Source of the DNA: Microbacterium sp. W4I4
GTDB lineage: Bacteria > Actinomycetota > Actinomycetes > Actinomycetales > Microbacteriaceae
Assembly (NCBI RefSeq): GCF_030816235.1
Contig: NZ_JAUSXT010000001.1
Coordinates: 3,100,001-3,164,000, forward strand
Reading direction: 5' to 3'
DNA length: 64,000 nucleotides
How positions within the stretch are numbered: the first letter of the stretch is position 1; the number at the start of each line of letters is the position of its first letter. Below, piece by piece: positions 16,844-24,789 of the stretch. Under the pieces are notes generated by a model. The model was not told the origin of the DNA, did not search any database, and was given only the letters and a program-made list of their open reading frames with translations. The translations under genes were made by a program, and so were the position numbers.

Positions 16844-17748
16844 GCGCGCTGCTGGAGGTGAAGGACCTGCGTCTGCAGTTCGGCGGCGTCAAAGCCGTCG
16901 ATGGGCTGAGCTTCACCGTGGAGTCCGGGGAGATCCTGGCCGTCATCGGACCGAACGGGGCCGGCAAGACCAGCGCATTCAACTGCATCTCGGGGTTCTA
17001 CCTGCCCACATCCGGTTCGGTCGTCTTCGACGGCAAGGACATCGTGCGCCAGGCGCCACCCGTGCTGCGCACGCTGCGCCTGGTCGACATGCTGCAGAGC
17101 TTCGGCTTCTACCGGGTGCTGCCCTCGCGGGTGACCAAGTGGGGCATGGCGCGCACGTTCCAGAACCTGCGGCTGTTCCGCGAGCTGAGCGTGCTCGACA
17201 ACGTCAAGACCGCCATGCACGCGAACCTGCGCGAAGGATTCTGGGCGACGCTGCTGCACACCCCTGGCTACCGCCGCGCCGAGGAGGAGTGCGCCGAGCA
17301 GGCGCGGGGCTGGTTGGATTTCGTCGGCTTCACGGGTGACGAGAACCTCTACGTCACGCAGCTGCCGTACGGCGAGCAGCGCCGGGTGGAGATCGCGCGA
17401 GCGCTCGCCACCGCGCCCAAGATGCTGCTGCTGGACGAGCCCGCCGCCGGACTGAACTTCAATGAGAAGCAGGCGCTCATGCAGCTGATCCGCCGCATCC
17501 GCGACCTCGGCGTCGCGGTGGTGCTGATCGAGCACGACATGGGCCTGATCATGGAGCTCGCCGAACGGATCGTGGTGCTCAACTACGGCAAGGAGATCGC
17601 CGAGGGCAGCCCCGAGCAGATCAAGAACGACCCGATCGTCATCGAGGCCTACCTCGGAGTCGAGGACGAGCCGTTGGATGAGACCAAGCTGCAGACCGGA
17701 ACCGTGGATCTGTCGCTGCTCGACCCGACCCGCAAGGAGAAGCGCTGA
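16840..17748 (+). CDS. livG: ABC transporter ATP-binding protein, LivG type
   Basis: A 302-residue cytoplasmic ATPase. The Walker A is GPNGAGKTS at residues 37-45, the LivG-type signature LPYGEQRRVEIARAL replaces LSGGQ, and the Walker B is MLLLDEPAAGLN. The ATG at 16840 overlaps the livM stop (ATGA) and follows GGGGAGGAG. An insertion after the Walker A (IVRQAPPVLRTLRL) and a 30-residue tail ending in LDPTRKEKR make it longer than Escherichia coli LivG. With LivF it energises import. Confidence 0.94.
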   Translation: MSALLEVKDLRLQFGGVKAVDGLSFTVESGEILAVIGPNGAGKTSAFNCISGFYLPTSGSVVFDGKDIVRQAPPVLRTLRLVDMLQSFGFYRVLPSRVTKWGMARTFQNLRLFRELSVLDNVKTAMHANLREGFWATLLHTPGYRRAEEECAEQARGWLDFVGFTGDENLYVTQLPYGEQRRVEIARALATAPKMLLLDEPAAGLNFNEKQALMQLIRRIRDLGVAVVLIEHDMGLIMELAERIVVLNYGKEIAEGSPEQIKNDPIVIEAYLGVEDEPLDETKLQTGTVDLSLLDPTRKEKR

Positions 17749-18458
17749 TGAGCACGCTGACCGTCGACGCCGCCGACGTCTACTACGGGCGAGTGCACGC
17801 GCTGCGCGAACTGAGCTTCGAGGTGCGCGAGGGCGAGATCGTGTGCCTGCTCGGCAACAACGGCGCGGGCAAGTCCACCACGATGAACATGCTCTCGGGG
17901 CTGGTCAGGCCGAAGACCGGCACCGTGCGCTGGGGAGACATGGACCTCACCACGGCGAAGCCCTGGGACATCGTCGCGGCGGGCCTGATCCACGTGCCAG
18001 AGGGGCGCCGGATCTTCTCCACCATGACCGTGCACGACAACCTCCTGCTGGGTGGGTACACGGTGAAGGATCCGAAGCTGATCGCGCAGCGGATCGACCA
18101 GGTGTACCAGCTGATGCCCCGCCTCGCCGAGCGCCGCAAGCAGCAGGGCGGCACGCTCTCCGGCGGCGAGCAGCAGATGGTCGCCATCGGCCGCGCCATC
18201 ATCGGCGGACCGAAGCTGCTGCTGCTGGACGAGCCGTCGATGGGACTGGCGCCGCTCGTGGTCAAGCAGGTGATGGAGACGATCCAGGCGGTCAACGCAC
18301 AGGGCACGACGGTGCTGCTCGTGGAGCAGAACGCCCGTGCCGCGCTGAAGATCGCCGACCGGGCGTACGTCGTCGAGACCGGGCAGGCCACGATGGACGG
18401 GCCGGCGGCCGAGCTCGCCGCGGACGCTCGCGTGATCGACGCGTATCTCGGCGGCTGA
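17748..18458 (+). CDS. livF: ABC transporter ATP-binding protein, LivF type
   Basis: A 236-residue ATPase with Walker A GNNGAGKST at residues 36-44, signature LSGGEQQMVAIGRA and Walker B LLLLDEPSMGLAPLVV, all typical of LivF. Its start codon shares one base with the livG stop, and it is the last gene of the importer operon. It pairs with LivG on the cytoplasmic face of the LivHM channel. No strong terminator is obvious in the 60 bp after it before the next promoter and operator. Confidence 0.94.
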   Translation: MSTLTVDAADVYYGRVHALRELSFEVREGEIVCLLGNNGAGKSTTMNMLSGLVRPKTGTVRWGDMDLTTAKPWDIVAAGLIHVPEGRRIFSTMTVHDNLLLGGYTVKDPKLIAQRIDQVYQLMPRLAERRKQQGGTLSGGEQQMVAIGRAIIGGPKLLLLDEPSMGLAPLVVKQVMETIQAVNAQGTTVLLVEQNARAALKIADRAYVVETGQATMDGPAAELAADARVIDAYLGG

Positions 18459-18524
18459 GTCGACGAGGGTGCACCTCGCGGTGCGCCCTCGGTCCGGTGG
18501 GCTTCCGTAGCCGTCATCGGTAGA

Positions 18525-18536
18525 GTAATATGTCAC
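18525..18536. promoter_or_regulatory. GntR regulon operator, copy 3 (in front of the dehydrogenase operon)
   Basis: GTAATATGTCAC is identical to copy 4 near 25,743 and fits GTRAYATRTYAC. It contains TAATAT, a good -10 box, and lies 56-67 bp before the start of the DAO gene. A repressor here would block RNA polymerase directly. Confidence 0.65.
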
Positions 18537-18591
18537 ACGGTACATACGTCGCCGAGGATCGGAGCCTCGGAGGAGAGCGAGGGGGGAGCGG

Positions 18592-19797
18592 ATGCGGATC
18601 ATCGTGATCGGCGCGGGTGCGGTCGGCGCCGCCTGCGCACTCGCCCTCACCGAAGCCGGCGCCGAGGTGATCGTGCTTGACCGCACCGGCGTGGCCGGGG
18701 AGACCTCCAGTCGCTGCGAGGGCAACATCCTCGTCTCCGACAAGGAGCCCGGTGCCGAGGCGCTGATGGCCATCGAAGCCAACCGCGCCTGGCGCGAGCT
18801 CGCGTCGAGGCTGGACGAGGATCGCGTGCCTGGACAGCCCGCCACCGAGTTCGAGGCGAAGGGCGGCATCGTCGTCGCCTTCCCGGGTGGGGCCGAGGTG
18901 CTGGAAGAGTTCGCCGCCGAACAGCGCGGGATCGGCATCCGTGCCGAACCGCTCGACGACCACGCACTGCGCGCCGCCGAACCGCACCTGTCTCCGGAGG
19001 TCGCGCTCGGTGTGCACTACCCCGACGACGCCCAGGTGCAGCCCAGCCTCGCAACTCAGGCCATGCTCGCCCGCGCCCGCCACCTGGGTGCGCAGCTGCG
19101 CATCACCGAGGCGACCTTCGGCATCGTGGACGCCGGCCGGGTGCGCGGCGTGCAGACCACCGGCGGACGCATCGATGCCGACGTCGTCGTCAACTGCGCA
19201 GGCCCGTGGGCGGGCGATGCGGCCGCGCTGTTCGGCTCGGTGCTCGACATCCGTCCTCGCCGCGGCACCATCCTCGTCACCGTGCCCATGCCGCAGCGCG
19301 TGTTCCACAAGGTGTACGACGCCGACTACGTCGGAGCGGTCGGCTCTGGGGATGCCGCGCTGCAGACCTCCACGGTCGTGGAATCCACTCCCGGCGGCAC
19401 GGTGCTGATCGGGTCGAGCCGTGAGCGCGTCGGGTTCTCCGAGGACGGGCTCCTGGAGCCCCTGGCCGAGATCGCCGACAAGGCCACCCGGCTGTTCCCG
19501 TTCCTCCGCGACACCATGCTGCTGCGCACGTACTTCGGCTTCCGCCCCTACGCGCCGGATCACCTGCCGGCGATCGGTGCGGATGCCCGCATCGACGGGC
19601 TGTTCCACGCGGCCGGTCACGAGGGTGCCGGCATCGGCCTGGCACCCACCACCGGGGCGCTCATCGCGCACGCCGTGCTGGGCACACCGGCCCCGCTCGA
19701 CCCGACGCCGTTCCTGCCCTCCAGGTCGACCCTGCAGGGTGCGGATGGGCAGGGTGCTGATGGGCAGGGTGCGAATGGGCAGGGGGTGCCCGCATGA
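18592..19797 (+). CDS. DAO-family FAD oxidoreductase, probable D-hydroxyproline (or D-proline) dehydrogenase beta subunit
   Basis: A 401-residue flavoprotein of the DAO/HcnC family. The Rossmann GxGxxG is VIGAGAVGAACALALTEAG, and the C-terminal FAD-contact segment is FRPYAPDHLPAIGADARIDG. In multi-subunit dehydrogenases of this kind, the DAO subunit oxidises the amine of a D-imino or D-amino acid and passes electrons to the iron-sulfur subunits, which are encoded just downstream. Hydroxyproline as substrate is inferred from the deaminase and epimerase genes that follow. The start follows GGGGGAG. The last 17 residues are an odd repeat, GADGQGADGQGANGQG, encoded by a 15-bp tandem repeat that looks like a late addition. 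Confidence 0.83.
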   Translation: MRIIVIGAGAVGAACALALTEAGAEVIVLDRTGVAGETSSRCEGNILVSDKEPGAEALMAIEANRAWRELASRLDEDRVPGQPATEFEAKGGIVVAFPGGAEVLEEFAAEQRGIGIRAEPLDDHALRAAEPHLSPEVALGVHYPDDAQVQPSLATQAMLARARHLGAQLRITEATFGIVDAGRVRGVQTTGGRIDADVVVNCAGPWAGDAAALFGSVLDIRPRRGTILVTVPMPQRVFHKVYDADYVGAVGSGDAALQTSTVVESTPGGTVLIGSSRERVGFSEDGLLEPLAEIADKATRLFPFLRDTMLLRTYFGFRPYAPDHLPAIGADARIDGLFHAAGHEGAGIGLAPTTGALIAHAVLGTPAPLDPTPFLPSRSTLQGADGQGADGQGANGQGVPA

Positions 19798-19999
19798 GCG
19801 CGACTGTGAGTGCGACCGTGGTCGTCGGCATCCGGGCTCTCGTCCGACCGGCCGTCCAGGTCGCGGCCGATGCCGTTTCGGGTGCGGATCCCACCGTCCA
19901 GGTCGCAACGGATGCCGCTATATCCAGCGAACAGCGGCACAAAGTGCGACCTGGACGGGGGAGCGGGGCGACACAGCGGCACAAAGTGCGACCTGGACG
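19736..19999. repeat. Repeat island inside the dehydrogenase operon
   Basis: At 19736-19784 a 15-bp unit (GGTGCGGATGGGCAG and variants) is repeated three times, forming the end of the DAO gene. From 19854 to 19999 the 12-mer GTCCAGGTCGCA occurs twice in one orientation (19854-19864 shortened, 19896-19907) and twice inverted (19945-19956, 19987-19998). The two inverted copies sit in a perfect 27-bp direct repeat (19931-19957 and 19973-19999, period 42). The RNA could fold into alternative stems between the DAO and 2Fe-2S genes. No convincing gene lies in 19798-20023. Confidence 0.8.
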
Positions 20000-20023
20000 T
20001 CGTCAGCGCGAGGGAGGCGCGGC

Positions 20024-20269
20024 ATGAGCATCCGGATCAGCTTCGACGGCGAAGCGCTCGAAGGGCGCGACGGACAGAGCATCGGCGGCGTCCTGCTCGC
20101 GAACGGTCGTCGCACCTGGCGCACCGCGGCCGGTGCCGAGCGCGGCATCTTCTGCGGCATCGGCATCTGCCAGGACTGCGTCGTGACCGTCAACGGAGTC
20201 GAGGGCGTCCGGGCCTGCCAGCGCACCGCCTGCGAGGGCGATGTCGTCGAGCGGGAGGTGCGGGCATGA
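20024..20269 (+). CDS. Small 2Fe-2S protein, dehydrogenase gamma subunit (HcnA-like)
   Basis: An 81-residue ferredoxin-like protein. The cluster ligands are Cys44, Cys49, Cys52 and Cys65 in the pattern C-x4-C-x2-C-x12-C (GIFCGIGICQDCVV, VRACQRTAC). This matches the small subunit of hydrogen-cyanide-synthase-type and D-hydroxyproline dehydrogenases and the N-terminal domain of sarcosine oxidase alpha. It would carry electrons between the two flavin subunits. AGGGAGG precedes the ATG at 20024, and the gene overlaps the next by 4 bp. Confidence 0.87.
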   Translation: MSIRISFDGEALEGRDGQSIGGVLLANGRRTWRTAAGAERGIFCGIGICQDCVVTVNGVEGVRACQRTACEGDVVEREVRA

Positions 20270-21651
20270 CGCGCGTGGTCGTTATCGGTGCGGGCCCCGC
20301 GGGGCTCGCTGCCGCGGCATCCGCCTCTCAAGCGGGAGCCGACGTGGTCGTCCTCGACGAGGGCGAGCGCGTGGGCGGCCAGTTCTGGCGCCATCACCCG
20401 GCCTTCACCGACCCGCGCCTGCAGCACCAGCTGACCCGCTTCTCCGCCCTGCAGGAGGCGCTCGAGGACGTGCGCGTGGTGACCTCGGCGAGCGTCTGGC
20501 GCGTCGAGCCCGGGACGCCTCTCCGGGTACACGCGCTGGTCGGGCCCGTCGATGCCGCGCGGCGTCGTGGAGAGACTCTGGAGGCGGATGCCGTGGTGCT
20601 CGCCCCGGGCGCACACGACCGCGTGCTGCCGGTGCCCGGCTGGACCCTGCCCGGGGTCACCTCGGCCGGAGCCGTGCAGGCGCTCGCCAAGCGCGACGGC
20701 GTGGCCCTCGGCACCCGCACGGTGGTCGCCGGGGCCGGGCCTTTCCTGCTCCCCGTGGCGCAGAGCGTCGCCCTGCTCGGCGGCGAGGTCGTCGAGGTCG
20801 TGGAGGCGGCATCTGCCGGAACGATCATGCGCGGCTGGGGTCGCCGCCCCTGGCAGATGATCGCGGCCGCCGGTAAAGCGGGCGAACTCGGCTCCTACCT
20901 CGCCACGCTCGCCCGGCACCGCACCCCGTACCGTCTGGGCAGCGCGGTCACGCGCATCCACGGCGGCAGCTCCGTCGAGGCCGTCACCGTGCAGCACATC
21001 GACCGCGACTGGCGTCCCATCCCGGGCACCGAGCGCATCGTCGAATGCGATTCGGTCGCCCTCGGCCACGGCTTCACCCCGCGCCTGGAGGCCGCGATCC
21101 AGTTCGGCTGCGAGATCACGGGTGCCCGAAACGGCGGGGACCGTTTCGTGCGCGTCGACTCGCAGCAGCTCACCAGCATCCCGGGAGTGCACGCCGCCGG
21201 CGAGATCACCGGGATCGGCGGAGCGGACGCCGCGCTCGCCGAGGGCGAGATCGCCGGCCTCGCCGCCGCGGGAGTCCCCGCCGCCGACCTGCGCTACCGG
21301 GCCCCGCTGACCGCCCGCCGCCGGATGCGCGCCTTCACCGAGCGGCTGGCGACCCACAGCATCCGCCCCGGCTGGACCGCCTGGCTCGATGACGACACGA
21401 TCGTCTGCCGCTGCGAAGCCGCCACCCGCGGCGCGATCGCCGAGTACGCCGACGCCTCTTCGCGAGGCATGCGACTCGCCACCCGAGCCGGCCTCGGCCC
21501 CTGCCAGGGCCGCACGTGCGGCCGCAGCGTCGAGGACATCATCGGCGCGGCATCCGGCTTCGACCGTCGACCTGTCCTGTCCTCGGTGCGCATCGGCGAA
21601 CTCGCCGCGCACCGCATCCCACCCACCACCGGAGAAGAGAGCAAGCAATGA
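20266..21651 (+). CDS. FAD/NAD-dependent oxidoreductase with C-terminal 2Fe-2S site (HcnB-like alpha subunit)
   Basis: A 461-residue flavoprotein. Residues 5-17 give the first dinucleotide-binding GxGxxG (VIGAGPAGLAAAAS), and VVAGAGPFLLPVAQ a second. The C-terminal bacterioferritin-associated-ferredoxin-like domain carries Cys381, Cys383, Cys413 and Cys418 (IVCRCEAATRG, GPCQGRTCG), enough for a second 2Fe-2S cluster. The architecture is that of HcnB, opine oxidase A and D-hydroxyproline dehydrogenase alpha. It overlaps both neighbours by 4 bp (ATGA), so the three subunits are made together. Electrons probably go to the respiratory chain. Confidence 0.86.
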   Translation: MTRVVVIGAGPAGLAAAASASQAGADVVVLDEGERVGGQFWRHHPAFTDPRLQHQLTRFSALQEALEDVRVVTSASVWRVEPGTPLRVHALVGPVDAARRRGETLEADAVVLAPGAHDRVLPVPGWTLPGVTSAGAVQALAKRDGVALGTRTVVAGAGPFLLPVAQSVALLGGEVVEVVEAASAGTIMRGWGRRPWQMIAAAGKAGELGSYLATLARHRTPYRLGSAVTRIHGGSSVEAVTVQHIDRDWRPIPGTERIVECDSVALGHGFTPRLEAAIQFGCEITGARNGGDRFVRVDSQQLTSIPGVHAAGEITGIGGADAALAEGEIAGLAAAGVPAADLRYRAPLTARRRMRAFTERLATHSIRPGWTAWLDDDTIVCRCEAATRGAIAEYADASSRGMRLATRAGLGPCQGRTCGRSVEDIIGAASGFDRRPVLSSVRIGELAAHRIPPTTGEESKQ

Positions 21652-22580
21652 CCGAGAAGAACATGGACCTGGGCGGCGTCGTCGTCGCCACCACCCTCGC
21701 GTTCAAGGAAGACGCGTCGGCACCGGCAGGTCTCGCCGTCGATTACGACAAGTTCGGCGAGCACGTCGACTTCCTGATGTCCAACGGATGCCGCGGCGTC
21801 GGCCCGAACGGCTCGCTGGGCGAGTACTCGTCGCTGAGCGACGAGGAGCGCCGCCAGGTGATCAAGGTCGCCGTCGAGGCCGTCGACGGGCGCGGCATCG
21901 TTATCGCCGGCGTGCACGGCGTCGGCAGTCACCAGGCCCGCCAGTGGGCGGAGTACGCCCGCGAGGACGGCGCCGACGGCGTGCTGCTGCTGCCGCCGAC
22001 GATCTACCGCGCCAACGAGCGCGAGGTCATCGCGCACTACGAGGAGGTCGCCAAGGTCGGCATGCCGATCATGGCCTACAACAACCCCTTCGACACCAAG
22101 GTCGACCTGGTGCCCTCCTTCGTCGCGAGGCTCGCCGCGATCCCCGAGGTCGTCGCGATCAAGGAGTTCTCCGGGGACGTGCGCCGCGTCTACGAGATCA
22201 AGGAGCTGTGCGACATCGACATTATCGCCGGCGCCGACGACGTGCTCTTCGAACTGATGGTCAACGGCGCGGTGGGCTGGTTCGCCGGCTACCCGAACGC
22301 CTTCCCGCGCGAGGCCGTCGAGCTGTACAACCTGCTCGCGAACGGCGATTGGCATGAGGCGAAGGCGCTGTACGAGCAGCTCGTCGCGGTGTTCCGTTGG
22401 GACTCGCGCACCGAATTCGTGCAGGCGATCAAGCTGTCGATGGACATCTGCGGCAACTCCTACGGCGGCCCGACTCGTCCGCCGCGCGGCCCGCTCAGCG
22501 ACGAGCAGCGCGCCCAGGTCACCGCAGACACCGAGCGGGCGCTCGCGGCACTGGCCGCGCGGCCGGCCGCGGTCGCGTGA
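21648..22580 (+). CDS. DHDPS-family lyase, probable 1-pyrroline-4-hydroxy-2-carboxylate deaminase
   Basis: A 310-residue TIM-barrel enzyme of the dihydrodipicolinate synthase/N-acetylneuraminate lyase family. The Schiff-base Lys172 (VAIKEFSGD) and catalytic Tyr144 (MAYNNPF) are present. The GTTGE region of true DHDPS reads GPNGSLGEYSSL here. In hydroxyproline catabolism an enzyme of this family converts 1-pyrroline-4-hydroxy-2-carboxylate, the product of D-hydroxyproline dehydrogenase, to 2-oxoglutarate semialdehyde and ammonia. Its position right after the three-part dehydrogenase (ATGA overlap) supports that role. A semialdehyde dehydrogenase for the next step is not in this window. Confidence 0.8.
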   Translation: MTEKNMDLGGVVVATTLAFKEDASAPAGLAVDYDKFGEHVDFLMSNGCRGVGPNGSLGEYSSLSDEERRQVIKVAVEAVDGRGIVIAGVHGVGSHQARQWAEYAREDGADGVLLLPPTIYRANEREVIAHYEEVAKVGMPIMAYNNPFDTKVDLVPSFVARLAAIPEVVAIKEFSGDVRRVYEIKELCDIDIIAGADDVLFELMVNGAVGWFAGYPNAFPREAVELYNLLANGDWHEAKALYEQLVAVFRWDSRTEFVQAIKLSMDICGNSYGGPTRPPRGPLSDEQRAQVTADTERALAALAARPAAVA

Positions 22581-22596
22581 CGCATGTGATGATTCA

Positions 22597-22638
22597 GGGA
22601 GGGGATGCCGGTCTGCGGCATCCCCTCCCATCTCTCTC
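22597..22638 (+). terminator. Hairpin between the deaminase and epimerase genes
   Basis: GGGAGGGGATGCCG and its perfect complement CGGCATCCCCTCCC form a 14-bp stem with loop GTCTG, followed by ATCTCTCTCT. It ends 16 bp before the next start codon. It may reduce transcription into the epimerase gene or protect the 3' end of the upstream mRNA. Confidence 0.6.
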
Positions 22639-22653
22639 TACAGGAGGCTGCTG

Positions 22654-23655
22654 ATGCGTGCTCGCCGGACCATTCAGGCCGTCGACTCCCACACCGAGGG
22701 GATGCCGACGCGCGTCGTCACCGGCGGCGTCGGCCGCATCCCCGGCGCGACCATGAACGACCGGCGGCTGTATGCCATGGAGCACCTGGACGGGCTGCGC
22801 GGGTTCCTGATGAACGAGCCGCGCGGTCATGCGGCGATGTCCGGCGCGCTGCTGCAGCCGCCGGCTCGTGATGACGCCGACTGGGGTGTCGTCTTCATTG
22901 AGGCATCCGGGTTCCTGCCGATGTGCGGTCACGGCACGATCGGCGTGGCGACCGTGCTCGTGGAGACCGGGATGGTGGAGGTGACCGAGCCGGTCACCGA
23001 GATCCGTCTCGACGTGCCGGCCGGGCTCGTCATCGCCCGGGTGCGGGTGGAGGACGGGCGCGCGGTCGACGTGACCATCGAGAACGTCCCGAGCTTCGTG
23101 GATCGTCTCGATTCGCGGATCGATGTTCCGGGCTTGGGTGAGATCACGTACTCGGTCGCCTTCGGCGGCAACTACTACGCGCTGGTCGACCTGGAACAGG
23201 TCGGCCTGCCGTTCGACCGGACCCGTCAGGCGGAGATCCTGGAGGTCGGCCTGCGGATCATGGACGCGATCAACGAGCAGGAACCGCCCGTGCATCCGAC
23301 GCTCGAGGGTGCGAACCATGTGCATCACGTGGAGTTCATCGCCCCCGGATCGGATGCCGTGCGCTCGAGGCATGCGATGGCGATCCACCCGGGATGGTTC
23401 GATCGCTCGCCGTGCGGCACCGGCACCAGTGCCCGGATGGCCGAACTGCACGCCCGGGGAGAGCTCGCGCTGGACACCCCTTTCGTGAACGAGTCGTTCA
23501 TCGGCACCGAGTTCACCGGCACGCTCGTGGGGGAGACCACCGTCGGCGACCGCCCGGCCGTCATCCCCACGATCACTGGCCGCGCCTGGGTGACCGGGCT
23601 CGGCCAGTACCTGCTCGACGAGAACGACCCGTTTCCTGAGGGGTTCGTGTTCTGA
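22654..23655 (+). CDS. Proline racemase family protein, probable 4-hydroxyproline 2-epimerase
   Basis: A 333-residue protein of the proline racemase fold. Both catalytic thiols are present: Cys91 in PMCGHGTIG and Cys254 in DRSPCGTGTSA. A Cys/Cys pair is typical of proline racemases and 4-hydroxyproline 2-epimerases; dehydratases in the family replace one Cys with Thr or Ser. The neighbours point to epimerisation of trans-4-hydroxy-L-proline to cis-4-hydroxy-D-proline, the substrate of the dehydrogenase upstream. CAGGAGG precedes the ATG at 22654. It is the last gene of the operon and converges with the second racemase-family gene. Confidence 0.83.
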   Translation: MRARRTIQAVDSHTEGMPTRVVTGGVGRIPGATMNDRRLYAMEHLDGLRGFLMNEPRGHAAMSGALLQPPARDDADWGVVFIEASGFLPMCGHGTIGVATVLVETGMVEVTEPVTEIRLDVPAGLVIARVRVEDGRAVDVTIENVPSFVDRLDSRIDVPGLGEITYSVAFGGNYYALVDLEQVGLPFDRTRQAEILEVGLRIMDAINEQEPPVHPTLEGANHVHHVEFIAPGSDAVRSRHAMAIHPGWFDRSPCGTGTSARMAELHARGELALDTPFVNESFIGTEFTGTLVGETTVGDRPAVIPTITGRAWVTGLGQYLLDENDPFPEGFVF

Positions 23656-23676
23656 GGCGCGCTTCGCGCGGAGATG

Positions 23677-23723
23677 TGCGCTTCGCGCGGATCGATTCTT
23701 GGTATCCGCCCGCGCGAAGCGCA
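23677..23723. terminator. Bidirectional terminator hairpin between the two racemase-family genes
   Basis: TGCGCTTCGCGCGG (23677-23690) pairs perfectly with 23710-23723 across a 19-nt loop. A partial third copy of the same unit (GCGCTTCGCGCGGA) lies at 23658-23672. The position between two convergent genes and the 14-bp GC stem support termination in both directions. Confidence 0.65.
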
Positions 23724-23771
23724 GTTCTCCGCGGCGGAGGCGTGCGCCCCGCGGGCACGGTTCAGCGCAGC

Positions 23772-24755
23772 TCAGCGCAGGCTGAAGCCGTCGGGGAGGG
23801 GGTCGCCCTCGTCGAGCTCGAAGGTCGAGGATCCGACCCGGTAGGCGTTGCCGGTGATCTCGGGGATGACGCCGGCGACCGTGCGCTCCGCGATCCGCGC
23901 GTGGAAGCGCGTGTCGATGATCGAGTCATGGGTAAGCTGCTCGTCGTCGGCGAGTTCGCCGGTTGCCGCCAGCAGCGCCACGCGGGCGGCGGTGCCTGAG
24001 CCGCAGGGGCTGCGGTCGACCTCGCCGTCGGCGAAGACGGTGACGTTGCGCTGGTGCGGGCCGGTCGCGGTGCGGCCGAGGTCGTCGAACAGGGTGGTGC
24101 CGTAGACGCCGCTGAGGCGGGCATCCGACAGTTGGGCCGACGGATGCTCGTTCAGCGCCCATTTGATCTCGCGGCCGATCGCGATGAGTTCGGTGGTGTG
24201 CTCCGGAATCACTTCGAGGCCGACGGCGGATGCCGGGAGGGTGGCGTAGACGGCGCCGCCGAACACCAGGTCGACGGTGACGTCGCCGCGAGAGGTGTGC
24301 AGCGGGATGCCGCGCTCGAGCACGCGGGACTCGACGTTGCGGAAGACGATGTCCTCGATGCGTCCGCCGCTCCGCCGCACGCGGGCCTGCACGCGTCCGC
24401 TGGGCACGTCGATGGTCACGACCGTTTCGCCGTCGGGGTCCGAGGTCACGCGTCCCGTGCGCACCGCCCACGCGCCGAGCGCGATCGTGCCGTGCCCGCA
24501 GGCGGTGGAGAAGCCGTCCTTGTGCCAGAACAGCACGCCGAAGTCGGCGCCGGCGTCGTCGGGCGGGGTGATGAAGCCGCCGTACATGTCGTCGTGGCCG
24601 CGCGGTTCCAGGCAGAGGAAGCGGCGGATGCCGTCGGCTTCGCCGTTCATGGCATTCACTCGTCGCTCGGCGACCGTGGCGCCGTGCGTGGGCACGTCCT
24701 GCACGATGCGGAACGGCTCGCCGGCGGTGTGCCAGTCCTCGGTGCTCCAGCGCAT
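23772..24755 (-). CDS. Second proline racemase family protein
   Basis: A 327-residue protein of the proline racemase fold. Catalytic residues are Cys86 (STACGHGTIAL) and Cys251 (DRSPCGSGTAA), so it too has the two-thiol pair rather than the Cys/Thr of trans-3-hydroxyproline dehydratases. It is clearly diverged from the family member across the terminator. It follows an ornithine cyclodeaminase-family gene by 34 bp in the same operon. That pairing is usual for trans-3-hydroxyproline dehydration followed by pyrroline-2-carboxylate reduction, but the residues here favour a racemase or epimerase. The GGAG at 9 nt supports the ATG at 24755. Confidence 0.78.
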   Translation of the reverse strand: MRWSTEDWHTAGEPFRIVQDVPTHGATVAERRVNAMNGEADGIRRFLCLEPRGHDDMYGGFITPPDDAGADFGVLFWHKDGFSTACGHGTIALGAWAVRTGRVTSDPDGETVVTIDVPSGRVQARVRRSGGRIEDIVFRNVESRVLERGIPLHTSRGDVTVDLVFGGAVYATLPASAVGLEVIPEHTTELIAIGREIKWALNEHPSAQLSDARLSGVYGTTLFDDLGRTATGPHQRNVTVFADGEVDRSPCGSGTAARVALLAATGELADDEQLTHDSIIDTRFHARIAERTVAGVIPEITGNAYRVGSSTFELDEGDPLPDGFSLR

Positions 24756-24789
24756 GAGGCTCCTTCAGGGTTTCAGATGGCTCCGTGTC

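Noticed and set aside
19794..20027. Possible 77-residue gene between the DAO and 2Fe-2S genes
   Set aside because: It is made almost entirely of the repeat units and ends at the next gene's start. The composition is repeat-driven, not protein-like.
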